Part shown: positions 9,413 through 19,338 of the stretch, one piece after another
Position numbering within the stretch: the first letter of the stretch is position 1
Layout: each line of letters begins with the position of its first letter
Assembly: GCF_000188155.2 (NCBI RefSeq)
Contig: NZ_KE124774.1
Location: 4,108,934 to 4,172,933, forward strand
Direction: 5' to 3'
Origin: Methylocystis sp. ATCC 49242
Lineage (GTDB): Bacteria > Pseudomonadota > Alphaproteobacteria > Rhizobiales > Beijerinckiaceae
Length of the DNA: 64,000 nucleotides
The notes under the pieces: model-generated
Told to the model about the DNA's origin: nothing
The model's database searches: none
What the model saw: the letters and a program-made list of their open reading frames with translations, nothing else
Program-made: the position numbers and the translations under genes

Positions 9413-9598
9413 CGGATGTTCTTCCCTTCGCTCGTTTCACGGCGACCCGGTCGCGCAGCAGCGATCCGCGTTCTCTGCGGAGCGCCGGACGGCGGCCGCG
9501 GCAACCACGCCTCGGCGTCCGTGAACGCAATCAGTCGGGAGATCACGAGGCGTGCGGCCGATCCGTGCGGGTCACCGGCGTGGAGCGCCGATCCGGGA

Positions 9599-10396
9599 TC
9601 ATGCGCCGAGATTCGCCGCCAGAACGTCAAGCCAGGACCTGAGCTGGGCGGGGTCGTCGAAATCCGCGTCCTCCGGCGGAAAATGCTCGCCCGCCACCTT
9701 CAACGCCACGCCGCCGAGCCTGACGGCCGCGGCGAACGCCGATTCGTCGGTGACGTCGTCGCCGATGACGAGCGGCCGGCAGCCGCGAAACGCCGGGAGC
9801 TCCGTCAGCGTTTCGATCGCGGCGCCCTTGGAGACGCGGCGGGGCAGGATCTCGTGAACCATTCGGCCCGAGCAGATCACCAGATCCCCCGGATTTTCGT
9901 TCACGATTTGCTGCAATCCGGTCTTCAGCGGCGGACCAGCCTCCGGATTGGCGCGATAATGGACCGCGACGGTCCCCGGCTTGAATTCGAGCGACACGCC
10001 CTGGAAGCGTCTGCACAGGGCGCGAACGCCCGAGACCAGTTTTCTCTGCTTGGGTCCCGCCGCGACCTCGACGCGACGGCCGCCCGGCGCGCGTATCTCG
10101 GCGCCGTGCACGCCGGCGACCGTCGGCCGGAACGGCGCGAGAAAGCGGTCGATGTCCGAAACGGGCCGTCCGGTCACGATCGCGAATGCGCCGTCCAGCG
10201 CCGCGTTCAGCCGCGCGAGCAAAAGAGGCAGATGCGTCGGAACCACGATCGCGCTCGGCGATTCCCCGATTTCAACGAGCGTGCCGTCGAAATCCAGAAA
10301 CAGCGCCCAGCGCGATCTCTGGCGGGCGACGGCCTGCGCCTTTGCGGCCAGGCGCCCGGACTCGATCCCTGCGCCCGAATCGATCGTCGATGTCAT
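9599..10396 (-). CDS. otsB: Trehalose-6-phosphate phosphatase
   Basis: The HAD-superfamily signature LFLDFDGTLVEIGESPSAI (the nucleophile Asp is the first of DFDGT), IVTGRPVSDIDRFLAP, GVHGAEIRAPGG and VIGDDVTDESAF identify OtsB, which removes phosphate from trehalose-6-phosphate. I chose the ATG at 10396 (MTSTIDSGAGIES, 265 residues). The frame is open further upstream, but that stretch is an Arg/Pro-rich non-coding-like run overlapping the copper protein. The 187-bp gap to otsA and the same direction suggest a common transcript in the order otsB then otsA. Confidence 0.93.
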   Translation of the reverse strand: MTSTIDSGAGIESGRLAAKAQAVARQRSRWALFLDFDGTLVEIGESPSAIVVPTHLPLLLARLNAALDGAFAIVTGRPVSDIDRFLAPFRPTVAGVHGAEIRAPGGRRVEVAAGPKQRKLVSGVRALCRRFQGVSLEFKPGTVAVHYRANPEAGPPLKTGLQQIVNENPGDLVICSGRMVHEILPRRVSKGAAIETLTELPAFRGCRPLVIGDDVTDESAFAAAVRLGGVALKVAGEHFPPEDADFDDPAQLRSWLDVLAANLGA

Positions 10397-10472
10397 CCGC
10401 GTCGCGCTCCCATGAACGGGCGCCCGGACGCGCCGACGGTTTTCGCGACGTTGCGCCAGATCATGGCGGCGC

Positions 10473-11099
10473 CTAGTTCCCGTCGGCGGCCGGCGCCGCC
10501 GTCGGCGTTGCGCTGGCGGGCTCGGTCTTGCCCGCGTCCGTCGCCCCCCGACGCCCCTCCTGCGCCGGGGTCGCGGGCGCGCCGCCGCCATGGGCCTTCT
10601 CCCACCGCGCGGTCGCCTCCGCGTCATGCGCATGTCTGGCGTCGGGCGCCTCGACGGACGCGTCGACGGCGACTTCTCCAGCTTTCTCGAAAACCAGCCT
10701 GACTGCGAAGCTCCCGCCGACCGGGTTCATCTTTTCCACGCCCTCGAGAGAAACATAGGGCCGGTCCGGCTCGAGCAGCACGGTCGCATGCGGCGGGATC
10801 ACGATGCCATGCGGAACGACGATGCGCTTGACGTCGGCGTGCAGCACGGCGGCGCCGATCTTGTCCGATTTGACGCCGACAAGCTTGTCCTGCGCGTCGC
10901 CCGTATTGTGAACGACCATGTAGAGCGTCGCGACGTTCTCGCCCTCCCCAGGCGCGCGCAGCCAGGGATGTTCGACCTTGAGCCCGCCAACCTCATATTC
11001 CTGGGCGTGGCTCCCGGTCAGCATGACCGTGAGGAGATAGGCGCCTCCCGCGACCAGCCCCGCATGGGCCAGCATGCTTGCGCGTCGAGTCAGTGACAT
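10473..11099 (-). CDS. PCu(A)C-type periplasmic copper chaperone-like protein with degenerate metal site
   Basis: The ATG at 11099 follows AAAAGGAAC at good spacing and begins a signal peptide (MSLTRRASMLAHAGLVAGGA to SHA-QE). The mature part matches the PCu(A)C/DUF461 fold: VEHPWLRAPGEGENVATLYM, VVHNTGDAQDKLVGV, then VLHADVKRIVVPHGIVIPPH. The family copper site is H-(x10)-M-(x21)-H-x-M. Here the first His is kept (VLH), but the usual HLM near PYVSLEG is gone. A Pro/Ala/His-rich tail follows the domain. It could handle copper through other ligands or have another cargo. Its neighbour is a MarR regulator transcribed away from it. Confidence 0.85.
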   Translation of the reverse strand: MSLTRRASMLAHAGLVAGGAYLLTVMLTGSHAQEYEVGGLKVEHPWLRAPGEGENVATLYMVVHNTGDAQDKLVGVKSDKIGAAVLHADVKRIVVPHGIVIPPHATVLLEPDRPYVSLEGVEKMNPVGGSFAVRLVFEKAGEVAVDASVEAPDARHAHDAEATARWEKAHGGGAPATPAQEGRRGATDAGKTEPASATPTAAPAADGN

Positions 11100-11411
11100 G
11101 GCTACGTTCCTTTTGATTTCGAGAAATGTCCGCGTTTGGCCCGCGCGGGATTTTCCTTCGCCGAAGGATTGACGCGGAGTCTTCACGGTTTTGGCGTCGG
11201 GGTCGTCCGGCGGCGTCTGCGGCCAGATTTTCATGACGCAATAGTCCTCATTCAGACTGACGCCGCCCGAGTCGCCATGACAAAAAGCACGGGATCATCT
11301 CGCTCCTCCCCGTTTCTCTTACCCGGCGGCGCCGCTGACGGCCTGTCGTCGCGCCAGATTCCTCAAATGCGGCGGCCGGACATGCGGCGACCGCGGAAAC
11401 ATGGCAGCTAG

Positions 11412-11446
11412 ATCGTGACACGATATAAACTATATCGCCTCACGAT
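11412..11446. promoter_or_regulatory. Two-site palindromic operator candidate between the copper protein and marR genes
   Basis: A perfect palindrome ATCGTGACACGAT (11412-11424) is followed by a second, imperfect copy ATCGCCTCACGAT (11434-11446), starting 22 bp later. The two are joined by an AT-rich spacer that is itself an inverted repeat (CGATATA AAC TATATCG). The whole 33-35 bp is mirror-symmetric. Its position in the 460-bp divergent gap, 115 bp before the marR start, and the ~2-turn spacing fit two dimers of a winged-helix repressor such as the adjacent MarR protein. Confidence 0.6.
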
Positions 11447-11561
11447 GTAATGCAAGCGGAACGCAGGCGGCTCCTGAGAGGCGGGGAATTGACCGGGGCC
11501 GACGGCGACCGCATGATGCCGACGACGAGAACGGCCGCCGGGCGAAAAATTTGGAGGTTGG

Positions 11562-12008
11562 GTGACCATTTTGGCAATTGGGCGCGAACCGGATGCGGAC
11601 GACGCCTCATCGGCCCCGAGCAGGGAGGAGCTGGAGGCGCTGGCCAATTTTCGTCGCGCCCTGAGAAGGTTTCTGGCGTTCAGCGAGGCCGCCGCCGCCG
11701 ATCTCGGCCTGACGATGCAGTGGTATCAGGCGCTGCTGGTGATCAAGACATACGAGGGCGGGAATCACATCAGCGTCGGCGAACTCGCGGATCAGTTGAT
11801 GATACGCGATCACAGCGCCGCCGAACTCGTCTCGCGGCTGGTTCAGGCGAAGCTCGTGCGGCGAAAGACCGACGCTCTCGACCGGCGGCGCTCGTTGATC
11901 GTGATGACGGCGGCGGGAAACCGCCGCCTCGATCATCTGGCGGCGGTTCACCTGCAAAAACTGCGGGAAAACAAGGAAGCCTTCCTCAAGCTGTTCGAAG
12001 GCGAATGA
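11562..12008 (+). CDS. MarR-family transcriptional regulator
   Basis: This 148-residue protein starts with GTG at 11562, preceded by TTGGAGGTTGG. The winged helix-turn-helix is clear: YQALLVIKTYEGGNHISVGE, LADQLMIRDHSAAELVSRLV, and the wing RRKTDALDRRRSLIVMTAAG (the DxRR motif), followed by a C-terminal dimerisation helix. MarR proteins are usually repressors of their own gene and a divergent target that respond to phenolics, oxidants or metals. The target here may be the PCu(A)C gene or its own promoter through the palindromes at 11412-11446. This regulatory link is inference. Confidence 0.9.
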   Translation: MTILAIGREPDADDASSAPSREELEALANFRRALRRFLAFSEAAAADLGLTMQWYQALLVIKTYEGGNHISVGELADQLMIRDHSAAELVSRLVQAKLVRRKTDALDRRRSLIVMTAAGNRRLDHLAAVHLQKLRENKEAFLKLFEGE

Positions 12009-12139
12009 TCGCGCCGGCGCGTTGATCCCGGACGGCAGGTTCGGGAGGTTCGGCGAACTTCCCGAAGATGGCCTTCGCCGGCTTGTCCAGACTCGGAGAG
12101 CCGCCGGTTCCCGAACCTCAGGTAAAAATCTATTCGTCG

Positions 12140-12331
12140 TGCTCCACTTCGTTTCCATGACGGCCAAACCCAAAGCAGCCGGTCAGCGGAGACGAGCCGA
12201 GGCTGACCAGGCCGTTGCCGGCGCAGGACGGTCACCTGATACCGCAACGCGATGAGCTCAAGCTCCAATGAGGTGCGGCTGCGAACACGGAACAAGAGCA
12301 GGGAAAGGAGGGCGGAAAGAATTGTGATCAT
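12140..12331 (-). pseudogene. Integrase/transposase N-terminal remnant
   Basis: From ATG 12331 the minus strand reads MITILSALLSLLLFRVRSRT, then LELELIALRYQVTVLRRQRP and SADRLLWVW. This is the start of an rve-type integrase of the same family as the remnant at 6720-7039. Homology ends near 12140 and no catalytic core follows. The rest of the 12009-12639 gap shows no gene that I can support; the last 40 bases hold the ribosome binding site of the synthetase. Confidence 0.6.
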
Positions 12332-12639
12332 GCCCGCGACGCTACGGCGGCGGCAGGAAATTCTCCCGTCTCGCCTTGCGGCCTGTAGCGGACTTGCGGT
12401 CGTCACGCTTCGCCCTCCCGGCATTTTTGCGAGAGTGAGGAACAGCCAGGACGACGCGTCGGATAACGCGACTTTCGGGCAAAGGCTTCCGCCGGGAAAA
12501 GCTCAAGCTCATGGCCGCCCGAATTCGCTTGATCGTCAAGCCGGCAGATCACACAATAGTGATAAGAGGAAGCGTTTTTGACGCGTCTGCGAGTGGAAAG
12601 TGCGCCGACGCGTGACCGCCCCGAGAACGAGAGGCACGA

Positions 12640-14418
12640 ATGGGGCTGAATGACTCCGTGCGCTACGCGATGATCCATAAAGATCCTGCGTCGTTCGCGG
12701 TCCGACCCAATCTCGCCGATTACGACGCAGCGCGCGCGCAATTTGGCTGGGCGACGGCGCGCGCAAAATTGACGGGCCTTCCCAATGCTGGCGGGTTGAA
12801 CATCGCCTTCGAAGCCGTCGATCGCCATGCAGGCGGCGACAGGAAAGACAAAATAGCAATAAGATGGATTGGCAAGACAGGCGAACGTCGAAACTATTCA
12901 TACGCCGATCTTGCGCAATCGACGAACAGCTTCGCCAACGCCCTGCGGTCGCTGGGCGCCAGACCGGGAGACGCGGTCTTCGTTCTGCTCGGGCGCATTC
13001 CTGAACTCTACATCGCCATTCTCGGCGCGCTGAAGGCCAAATGCGTCGTTTCGCCGTTGTTCTCGGCCTTCGGGCCGGAGCCGATCGCCACGCGCATGGA
13101 GATCGGCGACGCGCGCGTCCTCGTCACCACGCAGGCGCTCTACCGGCGCAAGATCGAAGCCTTGCGCCCGCGCTTGCCGAAGCTTGAACACGTCATTCTC
13201 GTCGACGCCGAGACGGGTGGCGAGGGCGCGCTCTCCTGGCGCGACCTGATGAGCGAGGCGTCGACCGTTTTCGATATACCCCCCACCGATCCCGAAGACG
13301 TTGCGCTCCTGCATTTCACCAGCGGGACGACCGGGCGGCCGAAAGGCGTCCTGCATGTTCATGACGCCGTGGTGACGCATTACGCGACCGGGTTTTTCGC
13401 GCTCGATCTGCACGAGGACGATCGCTTCTGGTGTACGGCGGACCCGGGATGGGTGACGGGCATGAGTTATGGCGTCATTGCGCCGCTCGTGCACGGCGTA
13501 ACGAATATCGTCGTCGAGGCCGAATTCGACGCGCAAGGCTGGTATGGCGTCCTTGCCGAAGAAAAGGTCACCGTCTGGTATACGGCTCCGACCGCCATCC
13601 GCATGATGATGAAAGCGGGCGAGGAGGCGCTTCGAGGATTCGACCTCTCGGCTTTGCGCTTCGCGGCCAGCGTCGGCGAGCCGCTCAATCCGGAAGCCGT
13701 GGTCTGGGGCGTGCAGGCCCTGGGGCTGCCCTTTCATGACAATTGGTGGCAGACGGAAACGGGCGGCATCATGATCGGAAATTTCGCAGCCATGGACATC
13801 AAGCCCGGCTCCATGGGGCGTGCGCTGCCGGGCGTCGAGGCGCGCATCGCTTTACGAAAAGCGGGGGGGAGCGTTGAGATTGTCGATACACCCGAGTGGG
13901 AGGGCGAGCTCGCGCTCAGGCGCGGCTGGCCCTCGATGATGCGCGGCTATCTGCACGAGGACGAACGCTACCGCAAATGTTTCGTGGGCGAATGGTATCT
14001 GACTGGCGATCTCGCCCGCATCGACGCGGACGGCTATTTCTGGTTCGTCGGCCGCGCCGACGACGTGATCAAATCGTCGGGCCATTTGATCGGGCCATTC
14101 GAAGTCGAAAGCGTCCTGATGGAGCATGCAGCCGTGGCCGAAGCCGCCGTCATCGGCAAGCCGGACGCGGTCGCGGGCGAGATCGTCAAGGCTTTCGTCG
14201 CTTTGAAGCAGGGCTTCATGGAGGACGAAGCCTTGCGCAAGGAGTTGCTGGGACATGCGCGCAAGCGCCTGGGCGCGGCGGTAGCGCCAAAGGAGATCGA
14301 GTTTCGCGTCAATCTGCCGAAGACGCGCAGCGGCAAGATCATGCGACGCCTTCTGAAAGCGCGCGAACTGGGCCTGCCGGAGGGCGACCTGTCGACCCTG
14401 GAAAGCGACGAGCGATGA
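12640..14418 (+). CDS. Acetyl-CoA synthetase-like AMP-forming acyl-CoA ligase
   Basis: This 592-residue member of the ANL superfamily has the P-loop [19 protein letters not shown], the WWQTETGG motif, the hinge [20 protein letters not shown] and the C-terminal catalytic Lys region [11 protein letters not shown]. The order and the WWQTE motif are those of acetate-CoA ligases, which make acetyl-CoA from acetate, ATP and CoA. The protein is about 60 residues shorter than enteric Acs, mainly at the N-terminus, so propionate or another short acid is possible. GAGAGGCACGA before the ATG is a good ribosome binding site. It opens a five-gene operon; its stop overlaps the next ATG by 4 nt. Confidence 0.88.
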   Translation: MGLNDSVRYAMIHKDPASFAVRPNLADYDAARAQFGWATARAKLTGLPNAGGLNIAFEAVDRHAGGDRKDKIAIRWIGKTGERRNYSYADLAQSTNSFANALRSLGARPGDAVFVLLGRIPELYIAILGALKAKCVVSPLFSAFGPEPIATRMEIGDARVLVTTQALYRRKIEALRPRLPKLEHVILVDAETGGEGALSWRDLMSEASTVFDIPPTDPEDVALLHFTSGTTGRPKGVLHVHDAVVTHYATGFFALDLHEDDRFWCTADPGWVTGMSYGVIAPLVHGVTNIVVEAEFDAQGWYGVLAEEKVTVWYTAPTAIRMMMKAGEEALRGFDLSALRFAASVGEPLNPEAVVWGVQALGLPFHDNWWQTETGGIMIGNFAAMDIKPGSMGRALPGVEARIALRKAGGSVEIVDTPEWEGELALRRGWPSMMRGYLHEDERYRKCFVGEWYLTGDLARIDADGYFWFVGRADDVIKSSGHLIGPFEVESVLMEHAAVAEAAVIGKPDAVAGEIVKAFVALKQGFMEDEALRKELLGHARKRLGAAVAPKEIEFRVNLPKTRSGKIMRRLLKARELGLPEGDLSTLESDER

Positions 14419-15401
14419 CGCAGAAGGTTCATCTCGACCATGCGCATCTCTTGCGTCTGCTGACGGGGATGATCCGCATCCGCCGTTTCGAGGCGAAATG
14501 CGTGGAGCTCTATCAGGCGCAGAAGATCCTGGGGTTCCTGCATCTCTACGACGGCGAGGAGGCGGTGTCGGTCGGCGTCATGGAGGCGCTGACCGCGGAC
14601 GATTCCGTTATCGCGACCTATCGCGAACATGGTCAGGCGCTCGCCCGCGGCGTCGACGCCGGCTGCCTGATCGCGGAGATGATGGGCAAGCTCAACGGAT
14701 GCTGCCGCGGACGCGGCGGCTCGATGCATTTTTTCGACCGGGCGCATCGCTTCTACGGCGGCAACGCCATCGTTGGCGGCGGATTGCCGCTGGCGCTGGG
14801 CGTCGCGCTCTCCGATAAATTGTCGAAGCGGACGGCGATCACGGCCTGCTTCTTCGGTGAAGGCGCCGTGGACGAGGGAGAATTCCACGAGACGCTCAAT
14901 CTGGCGAAGCTCTGGCGGCTGCCCATCCTGTTCATTTGCGAGAATAATCTTTATTCGATGGGCACGGCGGTCGAGCGCGCGGAGGCGGACACGGACTTCG
15001 TGCACAAGGCCAGCGGCTACAGGATCGAGGGCGAAAGGGTCGACGGCATGGACGTCGTCGCCGTCGAAAGCGCGGCGCGGCGGGCCGTGGAAAGAGTCCG
15101 CGCCGGGAGCGATCCCTATTTTCTGGAATGCAGAACTTACCGCTTTCGGGCGCATTCGATGTTCGACGCGCAACTCTATCGCTCGAAGGAAGAAGTGGAG
15201 GCCTGGCGAAAGAAAGGCCCGATCGTTCGCTTTCAGGAGTGGCTCGAAAGCAATCATTTGATCAGGCCGGAAGAGGTCCATGCGATCGAGACGAAAGTCG
15301 AGGCCGAGATCTCCGCCGCGGTCGCCTTCGCCGAAGCGGGCGCGCTCGAGTCCGTCGCGGAGGTGGAGCGTTTCGTGACAATAACGGAGATTCCTTCTTG
15401 A
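14415..15401 (+). CDS. pdhA: Pyruvate/2-oxo acid dehydrogenase E1 component, alpha subunit
   Basis: This 328-residue protein starts at the ATGA overlap with the synthetase. The ThDP motif is present as [20 protein letters not shown] ending in CENN, with the phosphorylation-loop-like [40 protein letters not shown] is the usual active-site stretch. It decarboxylates pyruvate (or acetoin or another 2-oxo acid) together with the beta subunit encoded next. The presence of separate alpha and beta subunits and the gene order are those of Hyphomicrobiales PDH or acetoin dehydrogenase. The neighbouring acetyl-CoA synthetase makes pyruvate or acetoin to acetyl-CoA the best guess. Confidence 0.9.
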   Translation: MTQKVHLDHAHLLRLLTGMIRIRRFEAKCVELYQAQKILGFLHLYDGEEAVSVGVMEALTADDSVIATYREHGQALARGVDAGCLIAEMMGKLNGCCRGRGGSMHFFDRAHRFYGGNAIVGGGLPLALGVALSDKLSKRTAITACFFGEGAVDEGEFHETLNLAKLWRLPILFICENNLYSMGTAVERAEADTDFVHKASGYRIEGERVDGMDVVAVESAARRAVERVRAGSDPYFLECRTYRFRAHSMFDAQLYRSKEEVEAWRKKGPIVRFQEWLESNHLIRPEEVHAIETKVEAEISAAVAFAEAGALESVAEVERFVTITEIPS

Positions 15402-16393
15402 CCGAGTCTCCTCCCCTCGCGATCACTTATCGCGAAGCCTGCAAACAAGCGCTGCGGCAGGCGCTTCTGGAAGATCCCCGCGTCTTTCTCATGGGCGAGG
15501 ACATCGGCCGTTACGGCGGCTGCTATGCGGTGACGAAAGGGCTTCTCGAAGAATTTGGCGACGAGCGGATCAGGGATGCGCCGCTTTCGGAAAGCGCCTT
15601 CGTCGGCGCCGGGATCGGCGCGGCGATGACCGGGATGCGGCCGATCGTCGAGATCATGACGGTCAATTTCAGCCTTCTGGCGCTGGATCAGATTGTCAAC
15701 AACGCCGTCACGATCCCCTATATGTCCGGCGGGCAATTCGCCATTCCGCTCGTGATCCGCATGGCGACGGGCGGCGGGCGGCGGGTCGCCGCGCAGCATT
15801 CGCACAGTTTGGAGGGATGGTATGCGCATATTCCCGGATTGCGCGTGCTGACCCCGGCGACGATTGATGATGCGCGCTACATGCTCCTCGCCGCGCTCGC
15901 AGAGCCCAATCCGACGCTCATTTTCGAGCACGTCATGCTTTACAATATGGAAGGCGTTTTGACGCCCGGCGTGACGTCCGTCGACATCGACCATGCCGCA
16001 ATCCGCCGCCCGGGCCGGGACGTCACTCTCATCACTTACGGCGGCGGCCTGTTCAAGACGCTCGACGCCGCCGAGACGCTGGCGAAGGAGGGCATCGAAG
16101 CCGAAGTGCTCGATCTCCGCACGCTGCGCCCGCTCGATACAGACGCGATTTTGGCGTCGGTCGGCAAGACGAGGCGCTGCGTCATTATCGACGAAGCCTG
16201 GCGTAGCGGCTCTATTTCTGCGGAAATCGGCATGCGCATCGTCGAAGGGGCCTTCTTCGAACTGGATGCGCCGCTCAGGCGTGTGTGCGGGCGCGAAGTT
16301 CCCATGCCCTACGCCGCGCATCTCGAAGACGCCTGCCTGCCGCAGAGAGACGCCATCGCCGCCGCTGCGCGCGACCTCGTGCGGCCGACATGA
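15398..16393 (+). CDS. pdhB: Pyruvate/2-oxo acid dehydrogenase E1 component, beta subunit
   Basis: This 331-residue protein starts with TTG in a TTGA overlap with the alpha-subunit stop; no ATG lies close downstream in a suitable place. Conserved parts include [60 protein letters not shown], and the C-terminal transketolase domain ([36 protein letters not shown]). It contributes the pyrophosphate end of the ThDP site and binds E2. The TTG start suggests that translation depends on coupling to the upstream gene. Substrate identity is as uncertain as for the alpha subunit. Confidence 0.9.
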   Translation: MTESPPLAITYREACKQALRQALLEDPRVFLMGEDIGRYGGCYAVTKGLLEEFGDERIRDAPLSESAFVGAGIGAAMTGMRPIVEIMTVNFSLLALDQIVNNAVTIPYMSGGQFAIPLVIRMATGGGRRVAAQHSHSLEGWYAHIPGLRVLTPATIDDARYMLLAALAEPNPTLIFEHVMLYNMEGVLTPGVTSVDIDHAAIRRPGRDVTLITYGGGLFKTLDAAETLAKEGIEAEVLDLRTLRPLDTDAILASVGKTRRCVIIDEAWRSGSISAEIGMRIVEGAFFELDAPLRRVCGREVPMPYAAHLEDACLPQRDAIAAAARDLVRPT

Positions 16394-17556
16394 GCGACTT
16401 CAAAATGCCCGCCCTCGGCGCCGACATGGAGGCCGGCACGCTCGTCGAATGGCATGTGAAGCAGGGCGATCGCGTGAAGTCGGGCGACGTGATCGCCGTC
16501 GTCGAGACGCAAAAGGGCGCGATCGAAGTCGAAGTCTTCGTGGAGGGCGTTGTTTCGAACATACTGGTTCCCGTCGGCGCGCGCGTTCCGGTCGGAACGA
16601 TCCTCGCCCGGATCGACGGACCGGCGGGTGAGGCCGCGCAGCCCGCCGCCGCAGCCGCGCGACCGCCGGCGTTGCAAGTCGCGGCGGCGCCGATTCCTGT
16701 CGCGACACCAGTGATCGCGCCGGACGCGCGTCTGAAGATCACGCCTGTCGCCCGCCGTCGCGCGGCCGCGCTGAACATCGACATGGCGGAGCTTCGCGGC
16801 ACGGGGGTCGATGGGGCGATCCAGCTTGCGGATGTGGAGGCGGCGGCGCGCGCCGCTCCAGCCGGAGCGCCGTCGATCAGGCGCGGCGTCGATCTGTCGG
16901 AAATGCGCAAGGCCATCGCCGCCGCGATGAGCCGCTCGAAGCGCGAAATCCCGCACTATTATCTTAGCGAAACGGTCGATCTTCACGCCGCTTTGTCCTG
17001 GCTCGAGGATTTCAATCGCGACCGGGAGCCGCTCGCGCGCATCTTGCCGGCCGTGCTTTTCTTGAAGGCCGCCGCCCTCGCGCTGCACGCGCAGCCGAAA
17101 CTGAACGGGTTTTTTGAGAACGGCGCCTTCGTCCCCGCCAGCGAGATTCACATCGGCTGGGCAGTGGCGCTCCGCGGCGGCGGACTGGTGGCGCCGGCGA
17201 TGAGGGACACGGACAAAAAATCGCTCGCCGAACTCATGTCGTCGATGCGCGATCTGGTCGAACGCGTAAGGCGCGGTGGACTGCGGGCGTCGGAGCTTGC
17301 GTCTCCCACAATGACCGTGACGAGCGTCGGCGATCGCGGCGCGGAGACGGTGACAGGTATTATCTACCCGCCCCAGGTGGCGATCGTCGGCTTTGGGCGC
17401 GTCGTCACGCGCCCCTTCGTCGTCGATGGGAGGATCGCGCCTCGTCCCCTCGTGATGGTGAGCCTCGCAGCCGATCATCGCGTGACAGACGGCCATCTTG
17501 GCGGACTCTATCTCGCCGAGGTCGCGCGCCTTTTGCAGGAGCCCGAAAAATTGTGA
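16390..17556 (+). CDS. Dihydrolipoyl acyltransferase (E2), single lipoyl domain
   Basis: This 388-residue protein starts with ATG in an ATGA overlap. Domain order is as follows. A lipoyl domain covers residues 1-76, with the lipoylated Lys in [12 protein letters not shown]. An Ala/Pro linker follows, then a peripheral-subunit-binding domain at about 113-150 ([20 protein letters not shown]). From about 165 comes the catalytic core with the His-Asp motif ADHRVTDG near the end. It transfers the acetyl group from E1 to CoA and forms the complex core. No dihydrolipoamide dehydrogenase (E3) gene is in the operon or window, so E3 must come from elsewhere. Confidence 0.9.
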   Translation: MSDFKMPALGADMEAGTLVEWHVKQGDRVKSGDVIAVVETQKGAIEVEVFVEGVVSNILVPVGARVPVGTILARIDGPAGEAAQPAAAAARPPALQVAAAPIPVATPVIAPDARLKITPVARRRAAALNIDMAELRGTGVDGAIQLADVEAAARAAPAGAPSIRRGVDLSEMRKAIAAAMSRSKREIPHYYLSETVDLHAALSWLEDFNRDREPLARILPAVLFLKAAALALHAQPKLNGFFENGAFVPASEIHIGWAVALRGGGLVAPAMRDTDKKSLAELMSSMRDLVERVRRGGLRASELASPTMTVTSVGDRGAETVTGIIYPPQVAIVGFGRVVTRPFVVDGRIAPRPLVMVSLAADHRVTDGHLGGLYLAEVARLLQEPEKL

Positions 17557-17819
17557 CCAATGACGAAATAAGATCGCTCCTTCTCCAGCTGATCTGCGAC
17601 ATCGCGCCGGAAGCGGATCCGTCATCGGTCGCCAACGACGCGGACATTCGCGAGGCCTTCGACCTCGACTCCATGGATTTCGCCAATCTGGTGGCTGCGA
17701 TACACAAGCGAACAGGGGTGAATATTCCGGAGCTCGACTACCGGAAGCTTTTCACGCTCAGCGGCGCCGTCGCCTATCTCGAGCAGGCGCTCGGCCGGTC
17801 CGCTGGAGAAGACGGGTAA
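17553..17819 (+). CDS. Acyl carrier protein-like protein at the end of the PDH operon
   Basis: This 88-residue acidic protein starts with GTG in a GTGA overlap with E2. The pattern FDLDSMDFANLVAAIHKRTG contains the Ser of a phosphopantetheine attachment site in the DS(M/L) context. It is followed by the usual helix III pattern NIPELDYRKLFTLSGAVAYL. Free-standing ACPs carry acyl chains as thioesters. Its strict coupling to E1/E2 and an acyl-CoA ligase suggests it accepts or buffers acyl groups from this pathway, which is inference. It resembles the second ACP at 45755-46021 in size but not in detail. Confidence 0.8.
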   Translation: MTNDEIRSLLLQLICDIAPEADPSSVANDADIREAFDLDSMDFANLVAAIHKRTGVNIPELDYRKLFTLSGAVAYLEQALGRSAGEDG

Positions 17820-17849
17820 GTCCGGTTCGCGGAGGGCAGGGCCATATCC

Positions 17850-18515
17850 GTGACGATCGAGATTGACGGAACCACGACGCGCATCGGTCGCGCAGACGCG
17901 TTCGCCTCGGTCGATGTTTTTCACACGTCGCATGCGTATCGGGAGGGGCTCGGCGCGCTGGTCGACGCAATGAGAAGGGGTGCGGGCGGAAGGCCGCGCG
18001 GCGTCGCAGAGGGAGCGCCGGGCGTTCTCTCGCGAGACAAGCGCCGGATCGTCAATACGCCCAATCCCCCCGACTGTAACGGCGCCGCCTGGCTGGGATA
18101 CGGGCGGATGGTCGCGGCGGGAGCGGGACAGGAGACGCTGTCGGCTACCCAACATTATACCTGCGCGCTAACGACCGCCGGCGGCGTCAAATGCTGGGGC
18201 CTCAACGATTCCGGCCAGCTCGGCGACGGCACGACGACGACCCGGCTCACCCCCGTGAATGTGTCGGGACTGATCAGCGTCGTCGTCGCCGTGTCGTCGG
18301 GCGGGAGGCACACTTGTGCCCTGACGAGCACCGGTGGCTTCAAATGTTGGGGCGGTAACCGGCAAGGCCTTGAGTCAGAAAAAGACCCCCGGCGCCCCCA
18401 AGAGTCGGCCATAAAGGCCTTTGGTATTGGATTTCGTGACAGGGAGGTGGTTTTTACGGGTCGCCCAGCGTCCTTATGTCGACGCTCACCTCGAGGTTCT
18501 GCCCGCCGGCGCTGA
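17850..18515 (+). pseudogene. Chimeric ORF with a remnant of RCC1-type repeats
   Basis: The frame from GTG 17850 holds an unrecognised N-terminus (residues 1-45). From residue 100 it has one and a half RCC1-like units, HYTCALTTAGGVKCWGLND then SGQLGDGTTTTRLTPV and a second HTCALTSTGGFKCWGGN. RCC1-like proteins of bacteria have many such 50-residue units, so this is a fragment (18147-18365). After residue 172 the sequence becomes basic and is antisense to the transglutaminase gene. I treat the ORF as a broken gene joined to unrelated sequence; the first 45 residues could be a separate short gene fragment. Confidence 0.5.
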
Positions 18516-19338
18516 TGATGACGCCGTCGATCGGCGAGACGTCAGCGTAATCACGGCCGATGGCGACGACGATGTGATCGTCGCCGACAGCCATCGCGTT
18601 CGTTGGGTCGAGATGTATCCAGCCGAACGCCTCGCCGCACCAGATGGCGACCCAGGCATGCGACGCGTCTGCGCCTTGGAGGCGCGGCTGTCCCGGGGCG
18701 GGGATGGTCCGGATATAGCCACTGACATAGGCCGCCGGCAGGCCGATTCCGCGCAGCCCTGCAATCATGATATGCGCGAAATCCTGGCAAACGCCGCCGC
18801 GATTTTCGAACGCTCGCGCAAGCGGCGTCGCGACATGGGTCGCGTCGGGATCATAGGCGAAATCCTGTTTTATGCGACGCATCAGTTCTTGCGCGCCTTC
18901 GAGAACAGGACGATCCGCCGGGAAGCTTTCGCGCGCATAATCCGTGACCGGCGCATGGAGCGGCGCGAGGCGGCTCGGATACAGCCAGTGCACGGGAGAC
19001 GCGGGATCCAATGATTGATTGGAGCATGCGGCGCGCCGCGTCGCCTCCCATGACGGAGTCAGCGCTGGCGCGGGGCTCTCGGGGCGCATCACCTCGACAC
19101 GAGCGGTGAGCGCGACGCGCAATCTTGCATGCGGTTGCTGGATCGACGCTTCGATGGTGGGATTGCCGAAGAAATCGACGCGCTCGCGCCTGTCCTGGGG
19201 TTTCGGAGAGAGGCTGATGTCGCATTGTATCAGCTTTTGGCCGATGCTGGCGCGCGGCGTCAGCCTGATCGCGCAACGCGTCGAGGCGACGCTCGTTTCG
19301 TAAGTGTAAGTGGTAATGTGGATGATGTCGTAGATCAC
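18454..19338 (-). CDS. Transglutaminase-like cysteine protease-fold protein
   Basis: This 294-residue protein starts with GTG in a 4-nt overlap with the upstream ATP-grasp gene. The N-terminal beta domain (IIHITTYTYETSVASTRCAI) is the bacterial transglutaminase N-terminal domain. The catalytic triad is in place: Cys184 in GGVCQDFAH, His227 in DASHAWVAIW and Asp244 in IHLDPTN. Such proteins occur in a conserved cluster with a circularly permuted ATP-grasp/alpha-E protein and a long transglutaminase, predicted to make and cleave amide bonds in a peptide or protein modification pathway. It is the last gene of that cluster here. No signal peptide is visible, so it is likely cytosolic. Confidence 0.88.
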   Translation of the reverse strand: MIYDIIHITTYTYETSVASTRCAIRLTPRASIGQKLIQCDISLSPKPQDRRERVDFFGNPTIEASIQQPHARLRVALTARVEVMRPESPAPALTPSWEATRRAACSNQSLDPASPVHWLYPSRLAPLHAPVTDYARESFPADRPVLEGAQELMRRIKQDFAYDPDATHVATPLARAFENRGGVCQDFAHIMIAGLRGIGLPAAYVSGYIRTIPAPGQPRLQGADASHAWVAIWCGEAFGWIHLDPTNAMAVGDDHIVVAIGRDYADVSPIDGVIISAGGQNLEVSVDIRTLGDP

